Assembly (NCBI RefSeq): GCF_000733935.1
Contig: NZ_JPON01000001.1
Span: 3,980,623-4,044,622, forward strand
Length of the DNA: 64,000 bases
Direction of reading: 5' to 3'
Source: Methylomarinum vadi
GTDB taxonomy: Bacteria > Pseudomonadota > Gammaproteobacteria > Methylococcales > Methylomonadaceae
The translations under genes and the position numbers were made by a program. Positions within the stretch are counted from its first letter, which is position 1. Each line of letters starts with the position of its first letter. The notes under the pieces are model-generated. The model ran no database searches, was not told the DNA's origin, and worked only from the letters and a program-made list of their open reading frames with translations. This document shows positions 1 through 8,976 of this stretch, one piece after another.

Positions 1-1047
1 ATCGTCCGCGATAAATCGGTGTTGCGCCAGTTGATACACGTGGGCACCGAGATATCCGATTCGGCTTTCAACCCCGAAGGGCGGGAAACCGCCGAATTGC
101 TGGAGAATGCCGAACGCCAAGTGTTCAAAATTGCCGAGCAGAGGCAGCGTGGCCAAGGCGGTTTCAGTTCGATCAAGACCTTGCTCGCGGAGGCGGTCGA
201 TAAGATCGAAACCTTGTTCGAGATGGAAGGCGACATCACCGGCGCCAGTACCGGCTTCACCGATTTCGATGGGATGACTTCGGGTCTGCAGCCGGCCGAC
301 TTGATCATCGTCGCAGGCCGGCCGTCGATGGGTAAAACCACGATCGCGATGAACATGGCGGAAAATATCGCCATTTCCGGCGACAAGCCTGTTGCGGTAT
401 TCAGTATGGAGATGCCGGGCGAGGCGTTGGCGATGCGGATGATGTCGTCGTTGGGGCGGATCGATCAGCACAAGGTCAGAACCGGTAAGCTAGAAGATGA
501 CGAGTGGCCGCGACTGACCTCGGCGATCAATCTACTGGCTGAAACCAAGTTGTTCATCGACGATACGCCGGCCCTGACGCCGACCGAGGTGCGCTCCCGC
601 GCCCGCCGACTGGCCCGTGAACACGGACAGTTGGGGCTGATCGTGATCGACTATTTGCAGTTGATGCAGTCGCCTACCAGCGGCGATAACCGGGTGCAGC
701 AAATCTCCGATATATCCCGCGGCTTGAAGGCTTTGGCCAAGGAGCTGAATGTGCCGGTGATCGCGCTGTCGCAGTTGAACCGGAACCTGGAGCAGCGTCC
801 GAACAAGCGTCCCGTTATGTCCGATTTGCGCGAGTCCGGTGCGATCGAGCAGGACGCCGATCTGATCGTGTTCGTCTACCGCGACGAAGTCTATAACGAA
901 GACAGTCCCGACAAAGGCATCGCCGAGGTGATTATCGGTAAGCAGCGTAACGGTCCGCTCGGCACCGTGCGCCTGACTTTTCTGGGGCAGTACACGCGCT
1001 TCGAGAATTTCGTCGGCGATAGCTATGGCTATGAGGATTATGAATGA
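1..1047 (+). CDS. dnaB: Replicative DNA helicase DnaB (5'-truncated by the window edge)
   Basis: The reading frame is open from base 1 (I-V-R-D-K-S...), so the N-terminal part lies outside the window. What remains is the end of the linker and the RecA-like motor domain of the hexameric helicase that unwinds DNA at the fork. A Walker A motif (GRPSMGKTT) lies near base 320, a Walker B stretch (LIVIDYLQLM) near 640, and the RESGAIEQDAD and KQRNGPLGT motifs follow, all typical of DnaB. The stop codon overlaps the alr start in an ATGA arrangement, so the two are translationally coupled. In many gammaproteobacteria dnaB follows rplI; here rplI lies 18 kb downstream instead. Confidence 0.97.
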   Translation: MVRDKSVLRQLIHVGTEISDSAFNPEGRETAELLENAERQVFKIAEQRQRGQGGFSSIKTLLAEAVDKIETLFEMEGDITGASTGFTDFDGMTSGLQPADLIIVAGRPSMGKTTIAMNMAENIAISGDKPVAVFSMEMPGEALAMRMMSSLGRIDQHKVRTGKLEDDEWPRLTSAINLLAETKLFIDDTPALTPTEVRSRARRLAREHGQLGLIVIDYLQLMQSPTSGDNRVQQISDISRGLKALAKELNVPVIALSQLNRNLEQRPNKRPVMSDLRESGAIEQDADLIVFVYRDEVYNEDSPDKGIAEVIIGKQRNGPLGTVRLTFLGQYTRFENFVGDSYGYEDYE

Positions 1048-2132
1048 TTCCGGCTGCCTATGCGTTGCTCGATCTCGAGGCCGTACGCCACAATTTGCAA
1101 ATCGCCAAGCGCCACGCTCCCAATGCCAAGATCATGGCCGTTATCAAGGCCAATGCCTATGGTCACGGTTTGCTGCGGATCGCTTCTCTGTTATTGCCTG
1201 AAGTCGATGCCGTCGCCTTGGCGCGGGCCGACGAGGGCATACGTTTACGCAAAGCGGGCTTCGATAAACCCATCACAATACTGGAAGGCTTTGTTTGCGC
1301 CGAGGAATTGGAGGGGCTATACCAATATCATCTCGATGCCGTAATCCATTCGTCGCAACAGATCGATTTGCTGGAACAGCGGCGGGGAGAGGGACTGATT
1401 TCGGTCTGGTTGAAGATCGATAGCGGCATGAATCGGCTCGGTTTTAAAGGGCGCGAGGTCGAGGCGGCTTACAAGCGCCTAGCGGGTTGCCAGAGTGTCA
1501 ATCGGCCGGTAGGCTTGATGACGCATTTAGCCACGGCCGACGATTTGTATGACGGCAATACGCCGCGGCAGGTCGCCGTGTTCAACGAATTGACCAAGGA
1601 TTACCCGGGGCCGCGCAATATCGCCAATTCGGCCGGAATTCTAGGCTGGAGAGAGACGTTGTCGGATTGGGTTAGGCCTGGCATCATGCTGTACGGTTGT
1701 TCGCCGTTTATCGGCCAAGAGGCCGAACAACAGGGCTTGAGGCCGGTCATGAGCCTCAAATCCCGCGTCATTGCCGTCAAGCAAGTGATAGCCGGCGAGT
1801 CGGTCGGTTACGGCGGTGGTTGGGTTTGCCCAAGGGATACCCAGTTGGGCGTCATCGCGATCGGTTATGGCGACGGATATCCACGCTATGCTAGGTCGGG
1901 AACCCCGGTATTGGTGAACGGCCGTGAAGTGCCGCTAATCGGCCGGGTATCGATGGACATGATTACCGTCGATTTGCAGAGCCAGCCGGAGGCAAAGCCG
2001 GGCGACCCCGTGACGCTGTGGGGCGCCGGTCTGCCGGTGGAAAGAATCGCCCAGGCCGCCGGCACCATCCCGTACACCTTACTGTGCGGCATCACCCAGC
2101 GAGTGCGTATTGTCGAGCGAGAACATGGCTAA
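1044..2132 (+). CDS. alr: Alanine racemase
   Basis: PLP-dependent interconversion of L- and D-alanine in the cytoplasm, supplying D-alanine for peptidoglycan. The PLP lysine sits in the signature AVIKANAYGHG near residue 35. The second catalytic residue, the tyrosine, is in SVGYGGGW near residue 255, followed by IAIGYGDGYPR of the C-terminal beta domain. At 362 residues it has the usual family length. The ATG shares bases with the dnaB stop (ATGA), and the 3' end slightly overlaps the region of the radA start, giving a dnaB-alr-radA operon. Nothing odd was seen. Confidence 0.97.
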   Translation: MIPAAYALLDLEAVRHNLQIAKRHAPNAKIMAVIKANAYGHGLLRIASLLLPEVDAVALARADEGIRLRKAGFDKPITILEGFVCAEELEGLYQYHLDAVIHSSQQIDLLEQRRGEGLISVWLKIDSGMNRLGFKGREVEAAYKRLAGCQSVNRPVGLMTHLATADDLYDGNTPRQVAVFNELTKDYPGPRNIANSAGILGWRETLSDWVRPGIMLYGCSPFIGQEAEQQGLRPVMSLKSRVIAVKQVIAGESVGYGGGWVCPRDTQLGVIAIGYGDGYPRYARSGTPVLVNGREVPLIGRVSMDMITVDLQSQPEAKPGDPVTLWGAGLPVERIAQAAGTIPYTLLCGITQRVRIVEREHG

Positions 2133-3501
2133 AAAACAGAAATCGGCTTTTGTTTGTACCGAATGCGGAGCGGATTACCCGCGCTGGGCGGGACAGTGCA
2201 GCGCATGCGGGGAATGGAATACGGTCAAGGAAGTGCAATTGGGGACGGCCGGAAAACGCAAAAATGTTTCCGGTTATGCCGGCAGCCGCTCCGAAGTGCA
2301 GTTGCTGTCCGACGTCAACCTGGCGCAGGCGGAACGAATCTCGACCGGGCTGCGCGAATTCGATCGCGTGCTGGGAGGCGGTATCGTCAAGGGCAGCGTC
2401 GTGTTGATAGGCGGCGCGCCCGGGGCCGGTAAAAGCACCATTTTATTACAAGCCATTGCCAGCATCGCGTTGCGGCACATTCCGGTGCTTTATGTCTCCG
2501 GCGAGGAATCTCTGCAACAGATTGCCGAACGCGCCCATCGTTTAGGTATTAAAACCGACGGCATCAAAATGCTGGCGGAGACCTCGGTGCAACAAATTTG
2601 TAGCATACTGGATCAGGAAAAACCCGCAGTCGTCATCATCGATTCGATCCAAGTCATGTTCACGCTCGATTCCGATTCCGCGCCGGGCTCGGTCTCGCAG
2701 GTGCGTGAATCGGCCAGTTATCTGACCCAGTATGCGAAGCGCCACAATGTCAGCATCTTCATGGTTGGCCATGTCACCAAGGACCAGTCGCTGGCCGGGC
2801 CGATGACCTTGAGCCATATCGTCGATGCGCAGGTGGTGCTGTCGTCCACCGATGATGCCCGCTTCCGCGTGTTGCGCTCGGACAAGAACCGCTTCGGCAG
2901 CGTCGGCGAGTTGGGTTTCTTCGCGATGGAAAGTAGCGGCTTGAAGGAAGTCAAGAATCCGTCGGCGATGTTTCTGACTCGCGCGGACCAGCCGGCGCCG
3001 GGTAGCGTCGTGACGGTGTTGTGGGAAGGTACGCGGCCGTTGCTGGTGGAAATCCAGGCCCTGGTGACGGAAAGCCAGTACGGTAATCCACGGCGTTTGG
3101 CGGTAGGGTTAGACCAGAACAGGCTGGCGATGTTGCTGGCGGTGTTGTCTCGCCATGGCGGCATTTTTACCGGCAACGATGAAATCTACACCAATGTCGT
3201 CGGCGGCATCAAGGTCGGCGAAACCAGTTCCGATCTGGCAATCATGGCAGGGGTCGTTTCCAGTCTGAAGGATAGAGTGGTCCCTTATGACACGGTGATT
3301 TTCGGCGAAGTCGGTTTGAATGGCGAAATCCGCCCGGTTGCGAATGGTCATGCTCGCCTGAACGAGGCGGCCAAGCATGGTTTCAAACGGGCGTTGATTC
3401 CCAAAGCCAACAAGCCGAAACAAGGTGTGAGTAATTTGCAAATCAGTGCGGTAAGCAATATACAGCAGGCATTGGGCGTGTTAGCCGAGCTGTATCAGTG
3501 A
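2125..3501 (+). CDS. radA: DNA repair protein RadA
   Basis: RadA is a RecA/DnaB-like ATPase that promotes branch migration of recombination intermediates. The N-terminus has a C4 zinc finger (CTECG...CSACG), followed by Walker A (GGAPGAGKST), the RadA-specific KNRFG motif and a C-terminal Lon-protease-like domain. The ATG at 2125 (M-A-K-K-Q-K...) is chosen over a TTG five codons upstream because it is preceded by GAGCGAGAA and matches the usual RadA N-terminus. It lies inside the end of alr, so it is probably co-transcribed with dnaB and alr. The 3' end overlaps the convergent PilZ gene by 7 bp. Confidence 0.96.
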   Translation: MAKKQKSAFVCTECGADYPRWAGQCSACGEWNTVKEVQLGTAGKRKNVSGYAGSRSEVQLLSDVNLAQAERISTGLREFDRVLGGGIVKGSVVLIGGAPGAGKSTILLQAIASIALRHIPVLYVSGEESLQQIAERAHRLGIKTDGIKMLAETSVQQICSILDQEKPAVVIIDSIQVMFTLDSDSAPGSVSQVRESASYLTQYAKRHNVSIFMVGHVTKDQSLAGPMTLSHIVDAQVVLSSTDDARFRVLRSDKNRFGSVGELGFFAMESSGLKEVKNPSAMFLTRADQPAPGSVVTVLWEGTRPLLVEIQALVTESQYGNPRRLAVGLDQNRLAMLLAVLSRHGGIFTGNDEIYTNVVGGIKVGETSSDLAIMAGVVSSLKDRVVPYDTVIFGEVGLNGEIRPVANGHARLNEAAKHGFKRALIPKANKPKQGVSNLQISAVSNIQQALGVLAELYQ

Positions 3502-3875
3502 GCGTCGAGACCGGATAGCGCGAGCAAATCCCTTTCCAATAAAACGCTGTCCCCTAAATTAAGTTCAATCAGGCGGCGCAATTGCGATATGCTGTCGATA
3601 TCGATATGTTCGCATTTGCAGCCGATCTCGTTGCTGCTGGCATGGCAGATGCGTAGTTCCATTTTGATGTCGATGCTGTCGGACAATTGTAACGACAACG
3701 TATAGAGGGTATCCGTGTTTCCTGTCCAGGGTTCTTCGAAACGGAGCAAGCAGCCTTGCAAGGATAAGTCCAGAACCTTGCATGGATAGCTTTCCCGGCC
3801 GTCGCTCAAATTCGCGTTTGCCGTATACAGGATCCGGTGATAGCGGCGTCTTTCCTCGCTTTTATCTAAGTTCAT
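3495..3875 (-). CDS. PilZ-domain protein (candidate c-di-GMP receptor)
   Basis: A 126-residue protein made almost entirely of one PilZ domain. The c-di-GMP signature is present: an arginine-rich start (EERRRYHR, residues 7-14) and a D-L-S-L-Q-G version of the DxSxxG motif near residue 36. By family knowledge it would bind c-di-GMP and pass the signal to a partner. It lies 2 bp downstream of the FHA gene on the same strand, so the two are almost certainly one transcript. The nearby flagellar regulators and the GGDEF-EAL gene at 22.8 kb make a motility or surface role plausible; this is inference. Confidence 0.85.
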   Translation of the reverse strand: MNLDKSEERRRYHRILYTANANLSDGRESYPCKVLDLSLQGCLLRFEEPWTGNTDTLYTLSLQLSDSIDIKMELRICHASSNEIGCKCEHIDIDSISQLRRLIELNLGDSVLLERDLLALSGLDAH

Positions 3876-3877
3876 GA

Positions 3878-4522
3878 CTAAGCATTCGTCACAAAGAACT
3901 GCATGGAGACTTTGTTAATCGAGATGATATCGTTATTTTTCAGCGGGATCGATTGTTCGCCCAACGGTTGCTTGTTAACTGTCAATGGACATCCATTGGG
4001 ATTTTCCAGGGTGGAAATGAAATAACCTTCCTTACGTCTGGATATGGCAACAATCCCGGAATCGTTATTGCCGAGGCGGGTCATGGACTTCTTTAATGAC
4101 AATATTCGGCCGATATGCGGGCCGTTCATGATCTGTAGATTGGCTTCCGTTGGCTTCATGTTTTCTTCCAGTTTTTCATTGAGAAAACTGATGTCTTTGT
4201 CCGAGGCTTTGTTTCGCGCCATATCGCTGATCGATTCGGTCACACTGTAAACAATAGAGTGCTTACCAATGTTGATACGATCATTATTCTGCAGCACTGC
4301 CTCCTTGGTCGGCGTATTGTTGATGATCAATGGAAAATCGTCGTTCAGTTGCTTGATGATGCATTTGTCATTCTTGATAATAACAGCGGCATGAGCAGGC
4401 GCTACCGCCAGGCTGTCGACGCTCAAATCGTTTGTTTCATCTCGGCCAATATGCACGACACCCGAATCGAAAATTTCCGAGTTGATTGCTTTATCTTTAA
4501 AAAAAACGGTGAATTTTGCCAT
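3878..4522 (-). CDS. Tandem FHA-domain protein
   Basis: About 214 residues with two forkhead-associated-like domains separated by a short linker. Domain 1 (residues about 5-95) keeps a GR pair (HIGRDETND) and an AH pair, but the usual S-R before the histidine is replaced (VAPAHA). Domain 2 (about 120-210) keeps an SRR and an NPNG turn but has lost the arginine of the GR pair (RLGNND). FHA domains normally read phosphothreonine, so each half may be partly degenerate. The start at 4522 (M-A-K-F-T-V) opens directly into domain 1; an upstream in-frame GTG at 4549 is the alternative, and neither has a strong ribosome site. Operon with the PilZ gene. Confidence 0.75.
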   Translation of the reverse strand: MAKFTVFFKDKAINSEIFDSGVVHIGRDETNDLSVDSLAVAPAHAAVIIKNDKCIIKQLNDDFPLIINNTPTKEAVLQNNDRINIGKHSIVYSVTESISDMARNKASDKDISFLNEKLEENMKPTEANLQIMNGPHIGRILSLKKSMTRLGNNDSGIVAISRRKEGYFISTLENPNGCPLTVNKQPLGEQSIPLKNNDIISINKVSMQFFVTNA

Positions 4523-4639
4523 TGTTTTAGTCAAATGATCCCTACTCACGCCTTAGTATAGACGTAAATTTTATCCTTGCTCAATAAATGGTTGGAATCG
4601 TGAAGGCAGACAAAAAACGGCAAATATTGGGAGCGGTTG

Positions 4640-5884
4640 TTATTCCGGCGGATGGAATCTGACCAGTTTTATCGCGTTTTCATCACGCTTGATAATTTCC
4701 AGCCGATAACCATACAAATTAACGCTGGTGCCGGGTTCGGGGATCGTTTCCATGAATTCGATAATCAGACCGTTCAGCGTTTTCGGACCTTCGATCGGTA
4801 GATCCCACTTAGTGATACGGTTCAATTCTCGAATGGTAATGCTGGCGTCGACCAGATAGCCGCCATCTTTTTGTCGCGTCACATCCGCTTCATCGATGAT
4901 CAACTCGCCGATTACTTCCTGCAGTAAATCATCCAGCGTGACCAGACCTTGTACATCGCCATATTCGTCGACCACCAGGCCGATGCGCAGTTTCTCCGCC
5001 TTGAAGCACTGAATTTGCTTGTGCAGAGGGGTATTGACCGGGATGAAAAAAGGTTTGCTTAAATGGTCGGTGATATTTTGCTTGTTGAAGTCAGCGTGAC
5101 TGGTTTGCGACAACACATTGCGCAAATGCAGAAAACCGATGACGCGGTCGATGCTTTTCTTATAGACCGGCAGGCGGGTGTGCGGGCTGTTTTGTAATTG
5201 TTCGATAATTTTTTCGATGGGATCTTCCAGGTCGATACCGACAATTTCGTTCCTTGGCGTCATGATATCCTCGACCGAGGCGGATTCCATGTCCAGAATT
5301 CCCAGTAGCATATTGCGGTAACGGGCCGGCATCAGGTCTTCCGCGTCGGATACGATGGTTTTTAATTCGTCCTTGTTCAACGTGTCCTCTTTGATTTTGG
5401 CGACATTAATGCCGAACAGACGCAATAACAGGTTGGCGATCAGGTTGACCAGCCATACCACCGGATAAAATAGTTTCAGTAACGGCGTATAAATCCAGGC
5501 TGCCGGAAATGCCAGGGCTTCGGGTTTGATCGCCGCCAGCGTTTTGGGCGTGACTTCGGAAAAAATCAGCACCGCCAGGGTCAGTAAGCCCGCAGCGGCG
5601 GCAATCGCTTGTTCGCCGCCTATGCGTATTGCAATCACCGTTGCCAACGATGAAGCGAGAATATTGACGAAGTTATTGCCCAGCAATATCAGGCCGATCA
5701 GTCGGTCTGGCCTTTTCAATAATCGGTTTGCTCTAGCGGCGCCACGATGTTTCTGTTTGACCAGGTGCTGCAGGCGGTAGCGGTTTAGCGTCATTAACGC
5801 GGTTTCGGAACCGGAGAAAAAAGCGGAAAGTAACAGTAATGCGACTAAAATACCGAACAATACGGTCAGGGATATGTCGTTCAA
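4640..5884 (-). CDS. CorB/CNNM-family (HlyC/CorC-like) membrane transporter
   Basis: A 414-residue inner-membrane protein with a DUF21/CNNM membrane domain (residues 1 to about 170, containing FFSGSETALMTLNRYRL), a CBS-domain pair (about 190-320) and a C-terminal CorC/HlyC domain (about 335-410). The family includes CorB/YfjD and is linked to Mg2+/Co2+ efflux; the substrate cannot be told from sequence. The start is a TTG (L-N-D-I-S..., read as Met) with no alternative ATG before the conserved membrane domain. The gene is transcribed away from fleQ. Confidence 0.88.
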   Translation of the reverse strand: MNDISLTVLFGILVALLLLSAFFSGSETALMTLNRYRLQHLVKQKHRGAARANRLLKRPDRLIGLILLGNNFVNILASSLATVIAIRIGGEQAIAAAAGLLTLAVLIFSEVTPKTLAAIKPEALAFPAAWIYTPLLKLFYPVVWLVNLIANLLLRLFGINVAKIKEDTLNKDELKTIVSDAEDLMPARYRNMLLGILDMESASVEDIMTPRNEIVGIDLEDPIEKIIEQLQNSPHTRLPVYKKSIDRVIGFLHLRNVLSQTSHADFNKQNITDHLSKPFFIPVNTPLHKQIQCFKAEKLRIGLVVDEYGDVQGLVTLDDLLQEVIGELIIDEADVTRQKDGGYLVDASITIRELNRITKWDLPIEGPKTLNGLIIEFMETIPEPGTSVNLYGYRLEIIKRDENAIKLVRFHPPE

Positions 5885-6222
5885 AGAAAAGAAACTCGAG
5901 TTGATTAAACAGACATCTAGTTTCTATGCTGAGAAAAAATTGTCAAGTGCCTGAGCCTATAAAAAACCAACTGATTGCATCAGTTTCTTAGTTATAACAT
6001 TAAATTTATTTTATAACTTTATAAAAAACATGGTGTTTTGACAACTTGGGAATTCGATGCTTAACTTAATGGCATGCAACATGTCTGGGAAGAGGCAAAA
6101 ATAATGCCTATTTTCTTTTTTGCCTATCTGGCACCAGAACAAGAGGAACAGACAGATTGCCGTGAAACTAAATTTGCAGGTAATCCGAATAAGCGATTAC
6201 AACTATTGACGAGTGATAACGC
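5885..6222. promoter_or_regulatory. Divergent intergenic region, CorB-like gene / fleQ
   Basis: An AT-rich 338-bp spacer between divergently read genes. A TTGACA at 6038-6043 is followed after 17 bp by a weak -10 candidate (TTAACT, 6061-6066) pointing to fleQ, consistent with a sigma-70 promoter for the flagellar master regulator. No sigma-54 -24/-12 pair with the correct GG-to-GC spacing was found. No coding signal is seen. Confidence 0.35.
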
Positions 6223-7650
6223 ATGGCTTTGCCAAGTATTTTGTTAATCGATGATGATCAAGAGAGAGCGCAGCAGTTTGAAGTCATACTTAATTTCCTG
6301 GAGTATGAGGTTCAATGCGTGACGTCGGAAGATTTTGAACCCTCATTAGATGATTGTGAAAATTGCCGCGCCGTTTTTGTTGGCGGTGGAGACCGGCAGG
6401 GGGCGGTCGTTCAAGCGGTGCGCGATTGGGTCGATGGCCTACCGGTTTTTTTGTTGGTCGGAAAGGAAAAAATTCTGCAAGTTTCCAGCACCCTACAAGA
6501 TTCGGTTACGAGAGTTCTGGAATGGCCGTCGACATATCCGGTATTGAATGATGCGCTAGCGTCGTTGCCGGCCATCGAACAGTTTGTAGGCATGACCCAG
6601 AAAAAAAAGGCCGATAAAGGGCTGGCCGGCAACAGCCGTGCGATTCGGCAAATCCGCGAGTTGATCGACCAGGTGTCAGGATCCGATGCAACGGTCCTGA
6701 TACTCGGTGAATCCGGCACCGGTAAGGAAGTGGTGGCGCAAGCTCTGCATCGCCATTCGCCGCGCCGCGACAAGCCGTTCGTGCCGGTCAATTGCGGCGC
6801 CATTCCTGGCGAACTATTGGAAAGCGAATTATTTGGTCATGAAAAAGGCGCGTTTACCGGCGCGTTGACCTCCAGGCAAGGCCGCTTCGAACTGGCCGAA
6901 GGCGGAACACTGTTTCTGGATGAAATCGGCGACATGCCGATGCCGATGCAGGTCAAGCTGCTGCGGGTGCTGCAGGAAAGGACCTTTGAGCGGGTCGGCA
7001 GCAATAAGACCCTGCATTGCGATGTCAGGGTCATTGCCGCGACCCACCGCCAGTTGGAAGAGGAAATCAGGGAAAAACGGTTTCGCGAAGACTTGTTCTA
7101 TCGCCTCAATGTGTTTCCGATTGAAATGCCGGCCTTACGCGAACGGCCGGAAGATATCCCTTATTTGGTCCATGACTTGAATGGCAGAATGGAGGCGGCC
7201 AAGCGCGATTCGGTTAGGCTGACTAAAGCCGCGCTCGCGGTGCTGATGCAGCATGATTGGCCCGGTAACGTGCGCGAGTTGTCCAATTTGATGGAGCGGT
7301 TGGCGATTATCCGGCCTAATGCCCTCGTCGATGTAGACGATCTGCCGGAAAAATTCCGTAGCTATAAGGTGCCCGAAGGGGTCGAAGCTAACGTGTTGAT
7401 CGAGGAAGAAGAGGTGCCTGAGGCGCAAGAGCAAGTTCATGTGTCCCGGAAAAAGGAACCGCTGTTGACTCCGGTCAGTCATTTACCCGAACAGGGAATG
7501 GATTTGAAGGAATATTTGAGTGATCTCGAAAGCGGCTTGATCAAACAGGCGCTGGAGGAATGTAATGGGGTCGTGGCACACGCCGCTAAGTTATTGCACA
7601 TGCGTAGAACCACCCTGGTCGAAAAGCTACGCAAATACGATTTGTCTTAA
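6223..7650 (+). CDS. fleQ: Flagellar master regulator FleQ/FlrA (sigma-54 activator)
   Basis: A 475-residue enhancer-binding protein. The N-terminus (about 1-120) is a FleQ-type receiver-like domain ([15 protein letters not shown]). The AAA+ domain starts with Walker A GESGTGKE near residue 162, followed by the sigma-54 contact loop GAFTGA near 208 and Walker [11 protein letters not shown]. The C-terminus has a Fis-type helix-turn-helix ([20 protein letters not shown]). FleQ family members activate early flagellar genes with RpoN and in Pseudomonas bind c-di-GMP. Its place just upstream of flrBC and a flrB sigma-54 promoter matches the Vibrio/Pseudomonas hierarchy. It probably has its own sigma-70 promoter. 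Confidence 0.93.
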   Translation: MALPSILLIDDDQERAQQFEVILNFLEYEVQCVTSEDFEPSLDDCENCRAVFVGGGDRQGAVVQAVRDWVDGLPVFLLVGKEKILQVSSTLQDSVTRVLEWPSTYPVLNDALASLPAIEQFVGMTQKKKADKGLAGNSRAIRQIRELIDQVSGSDATVLILGESGTGKEVVAQALHRHSPRRDKPFVPVNCGAIPGELLESELFGHEKGAFTGALTSRQGRFELAEGGTLFLDEIGDMPMPMQVKLLRVLQERTFERVGSNKTLHCDVRVIAATHRQLEEEIREKRFREDLFYRLNVFPIEMPALRERPEDIPYLVHDLNGRMEAAKRDSVRLTKAALAVLMQHDWPGNVRELSNLMERLAIIRPNALVDVDDLPEKFRSYKVPEGVEANVLIEEEEVPEAQEQVHVSRKKEPLLTPVSHLPEQGMDLKEYLSDLESGLIKQALEECNGVVAHAAKLLHMRRTTLVEKLRKYDLS

Positions 7651-7706
7651 TCGTGTCGGAATTTTGACTGCTCTCCATAATTTATTGAATTTTAAGTGAT
7701 AATAAG

Positions 7707-7724
7707 TTGGCTTTATTTTTGCTT
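7707..7724 (+). promoter_or_regulatory. Sigma-54 promoter upstream of flrB
   Basis: TTGGC at 7707-7711 and TTTGCTT ending at 7724 place the GG and GC dinucleotides exactly ten bases apart, as in the -24/-12 consensus TGGCAC-N5-TTGC. The element ends 34 bp before the flrB start and lies just after fleQ. This is the expected FleQ-dependent class II promoter. Confidence 0.7.
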
Positions 7725-7758
7725 GTAAGGTTTTGTCAATGACGGAACCTCAGTAAAA

Positions 7759-8976
7759 ATGAAGACCAATAACCAACGAGCGGTAAAGGCGGAGCGCCTG
7801 GCCGATGCTTTTCATCTCTTCAATCAGTTATCGCAAAATCTGAGCGCTTCTTACCAGGGGCTCGAAGCCCAAGTCGCCAGGCTGAATCGGGAATTAGCCG
7901 CTGCGCGTGGCGAACGCCTGAAAACTTTGGTGGAAAAGGAAAAAATTGCGACGCGTCTGCAACAGATTTTAGCGGCGCTGCCGGCGGCCGTGATCGTTCT
8001 CGATTATGCCGGCCAAGTGATCGATTGCAATACGCTGGCCATTAACTTTCTCGGCGAACCGCTGCTGGGCGAAAATTGGGCGGCGGTGATGCGGCGCCGT
8101 TTACCTCAAGTCGGCGATACGCCGCACGAACGCCAGCTGCCGGACGGCAGGCAAGTCACTATGACGCGCAATTTTTTGGACAACGAGTCCGGGCAGATCA
8201 TTCTGCTCTCTGATGTCAGTGAATTGCGCGCTTTAGAGACGATGCTGGCCCGCCAGAAACATTTGACGGCAATGGGCGAAATGGCGGCCAGTCTGGCCCA
8301 TCAGGTCAGGACGCCGCTGGCGACGGCCATTCTCTATGCCTCGCAAATGAACAAGCCTGCCGTCGACGACGATAAGCGCCAGCGCTTCTCCCAAAAGATT
8401 TTGGAGCGGCTGCATCATTTGGAACGACAGGTCAACGATATGCTGATATACGCCAAGCAAGGGCGCTTGAGCATGGAAAGTTTTTCCTTGAACAATCTGC
8501 TGGAGTTCGTCCGGGAAAACATGGCCGAACGTCCGATTCTTTTTCAATTGGATAATCGTGTCGAGGCCGATGCCATGTTGGGTAACGAGGATGCCTTGCG
8601 CGGCGCATTGATGAACCTTTTGAACAATAGCTCGGAGGCTTGCGGCGATGATGGCGAAATCTCCATGACGGTTTTCCGGCAGGACGACTATAACCTGGGG
8701 ATTCGTATCGAGGATAACGGAGTCGGTATGTCGGAACAGCAACGGCAACGACTGTTCGAGCCTTTCTATACGACAAAAAGCAGCGGTACCGGCCTGGGCC
8801 TGGCCGTGGTCGACAGCGTGGTCAGTGCCCATAGCGGCTCGATAGAATGCCGCTCGGTACTCGGCCAGGGAACGGTTTTTACGCTGTTGCTGCCTTGTAT
8901 CAATCACTATTCGGTCACGTTATCCAATGCGAGCGCTCCCGTCGAGAATGAGGTTACAGATTATGAAACAGTATGA
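7759..8976 (+). CDS. flrB: Flagellar two-component sensor kinase FlrB/FleS
   Basis: A 405-residue soluble histidine kinase with no membrane segment. The N-terminal coiled coil (about 1-70) is followed by a PAS-like domain (about 70-160), an H-box (MGEMAASLAHQVRTPLA) with the phospho-accepting His near residue 180, and a HATPase_c domain with N, G1 (DNGVGM) and G2 (GTGLGLAV) boxes. FlrB phosphorylates FlrC to switch on class III flagellar genes. Its 3' end overlaps flrC by 14 bp, so both are made from one transcript. Confidence 0.92.
   Translation: MKTNNQRAVKAERLADAFHLFNQLSQNLSASYQGLEAQVARLNRELAAARGERLKTLVEKEKIATRLQQILAALPAAVIVLDYAGQVIDCNTLAINFLGEPLLGENWAAVMRRRLPQVGDTPHERQLPDGRQVTMTRNFLDNESGQIILLSDVSELRALETMLARQKHLTAMGEMAASLAHQVRTPLATAILYASQMNKPAVDDDKRQRFSQKILERLHHLERQVNDMLIYAKQGRLSMESFSLNNLLEFVRENMAERPILFQLDNRVEADAMLGNEDALRGALMNLLNNSSEACGDDGEISMTVFRQDDYNLGIRIEDNGVGMSEQQRQRLFEPFYTTKSSGTGLGLAVVDSVVSAHSGSIECRSVLGQGTVFTLLLPCINHYSVTLSNASAPVENEVTDYETV

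Noticed and set aside
6120-6150. Possible sigma-54 site TGGCACC before fleQ
   Set aside because: No GC dinucleotide at the required ten-base spacing from the GG.
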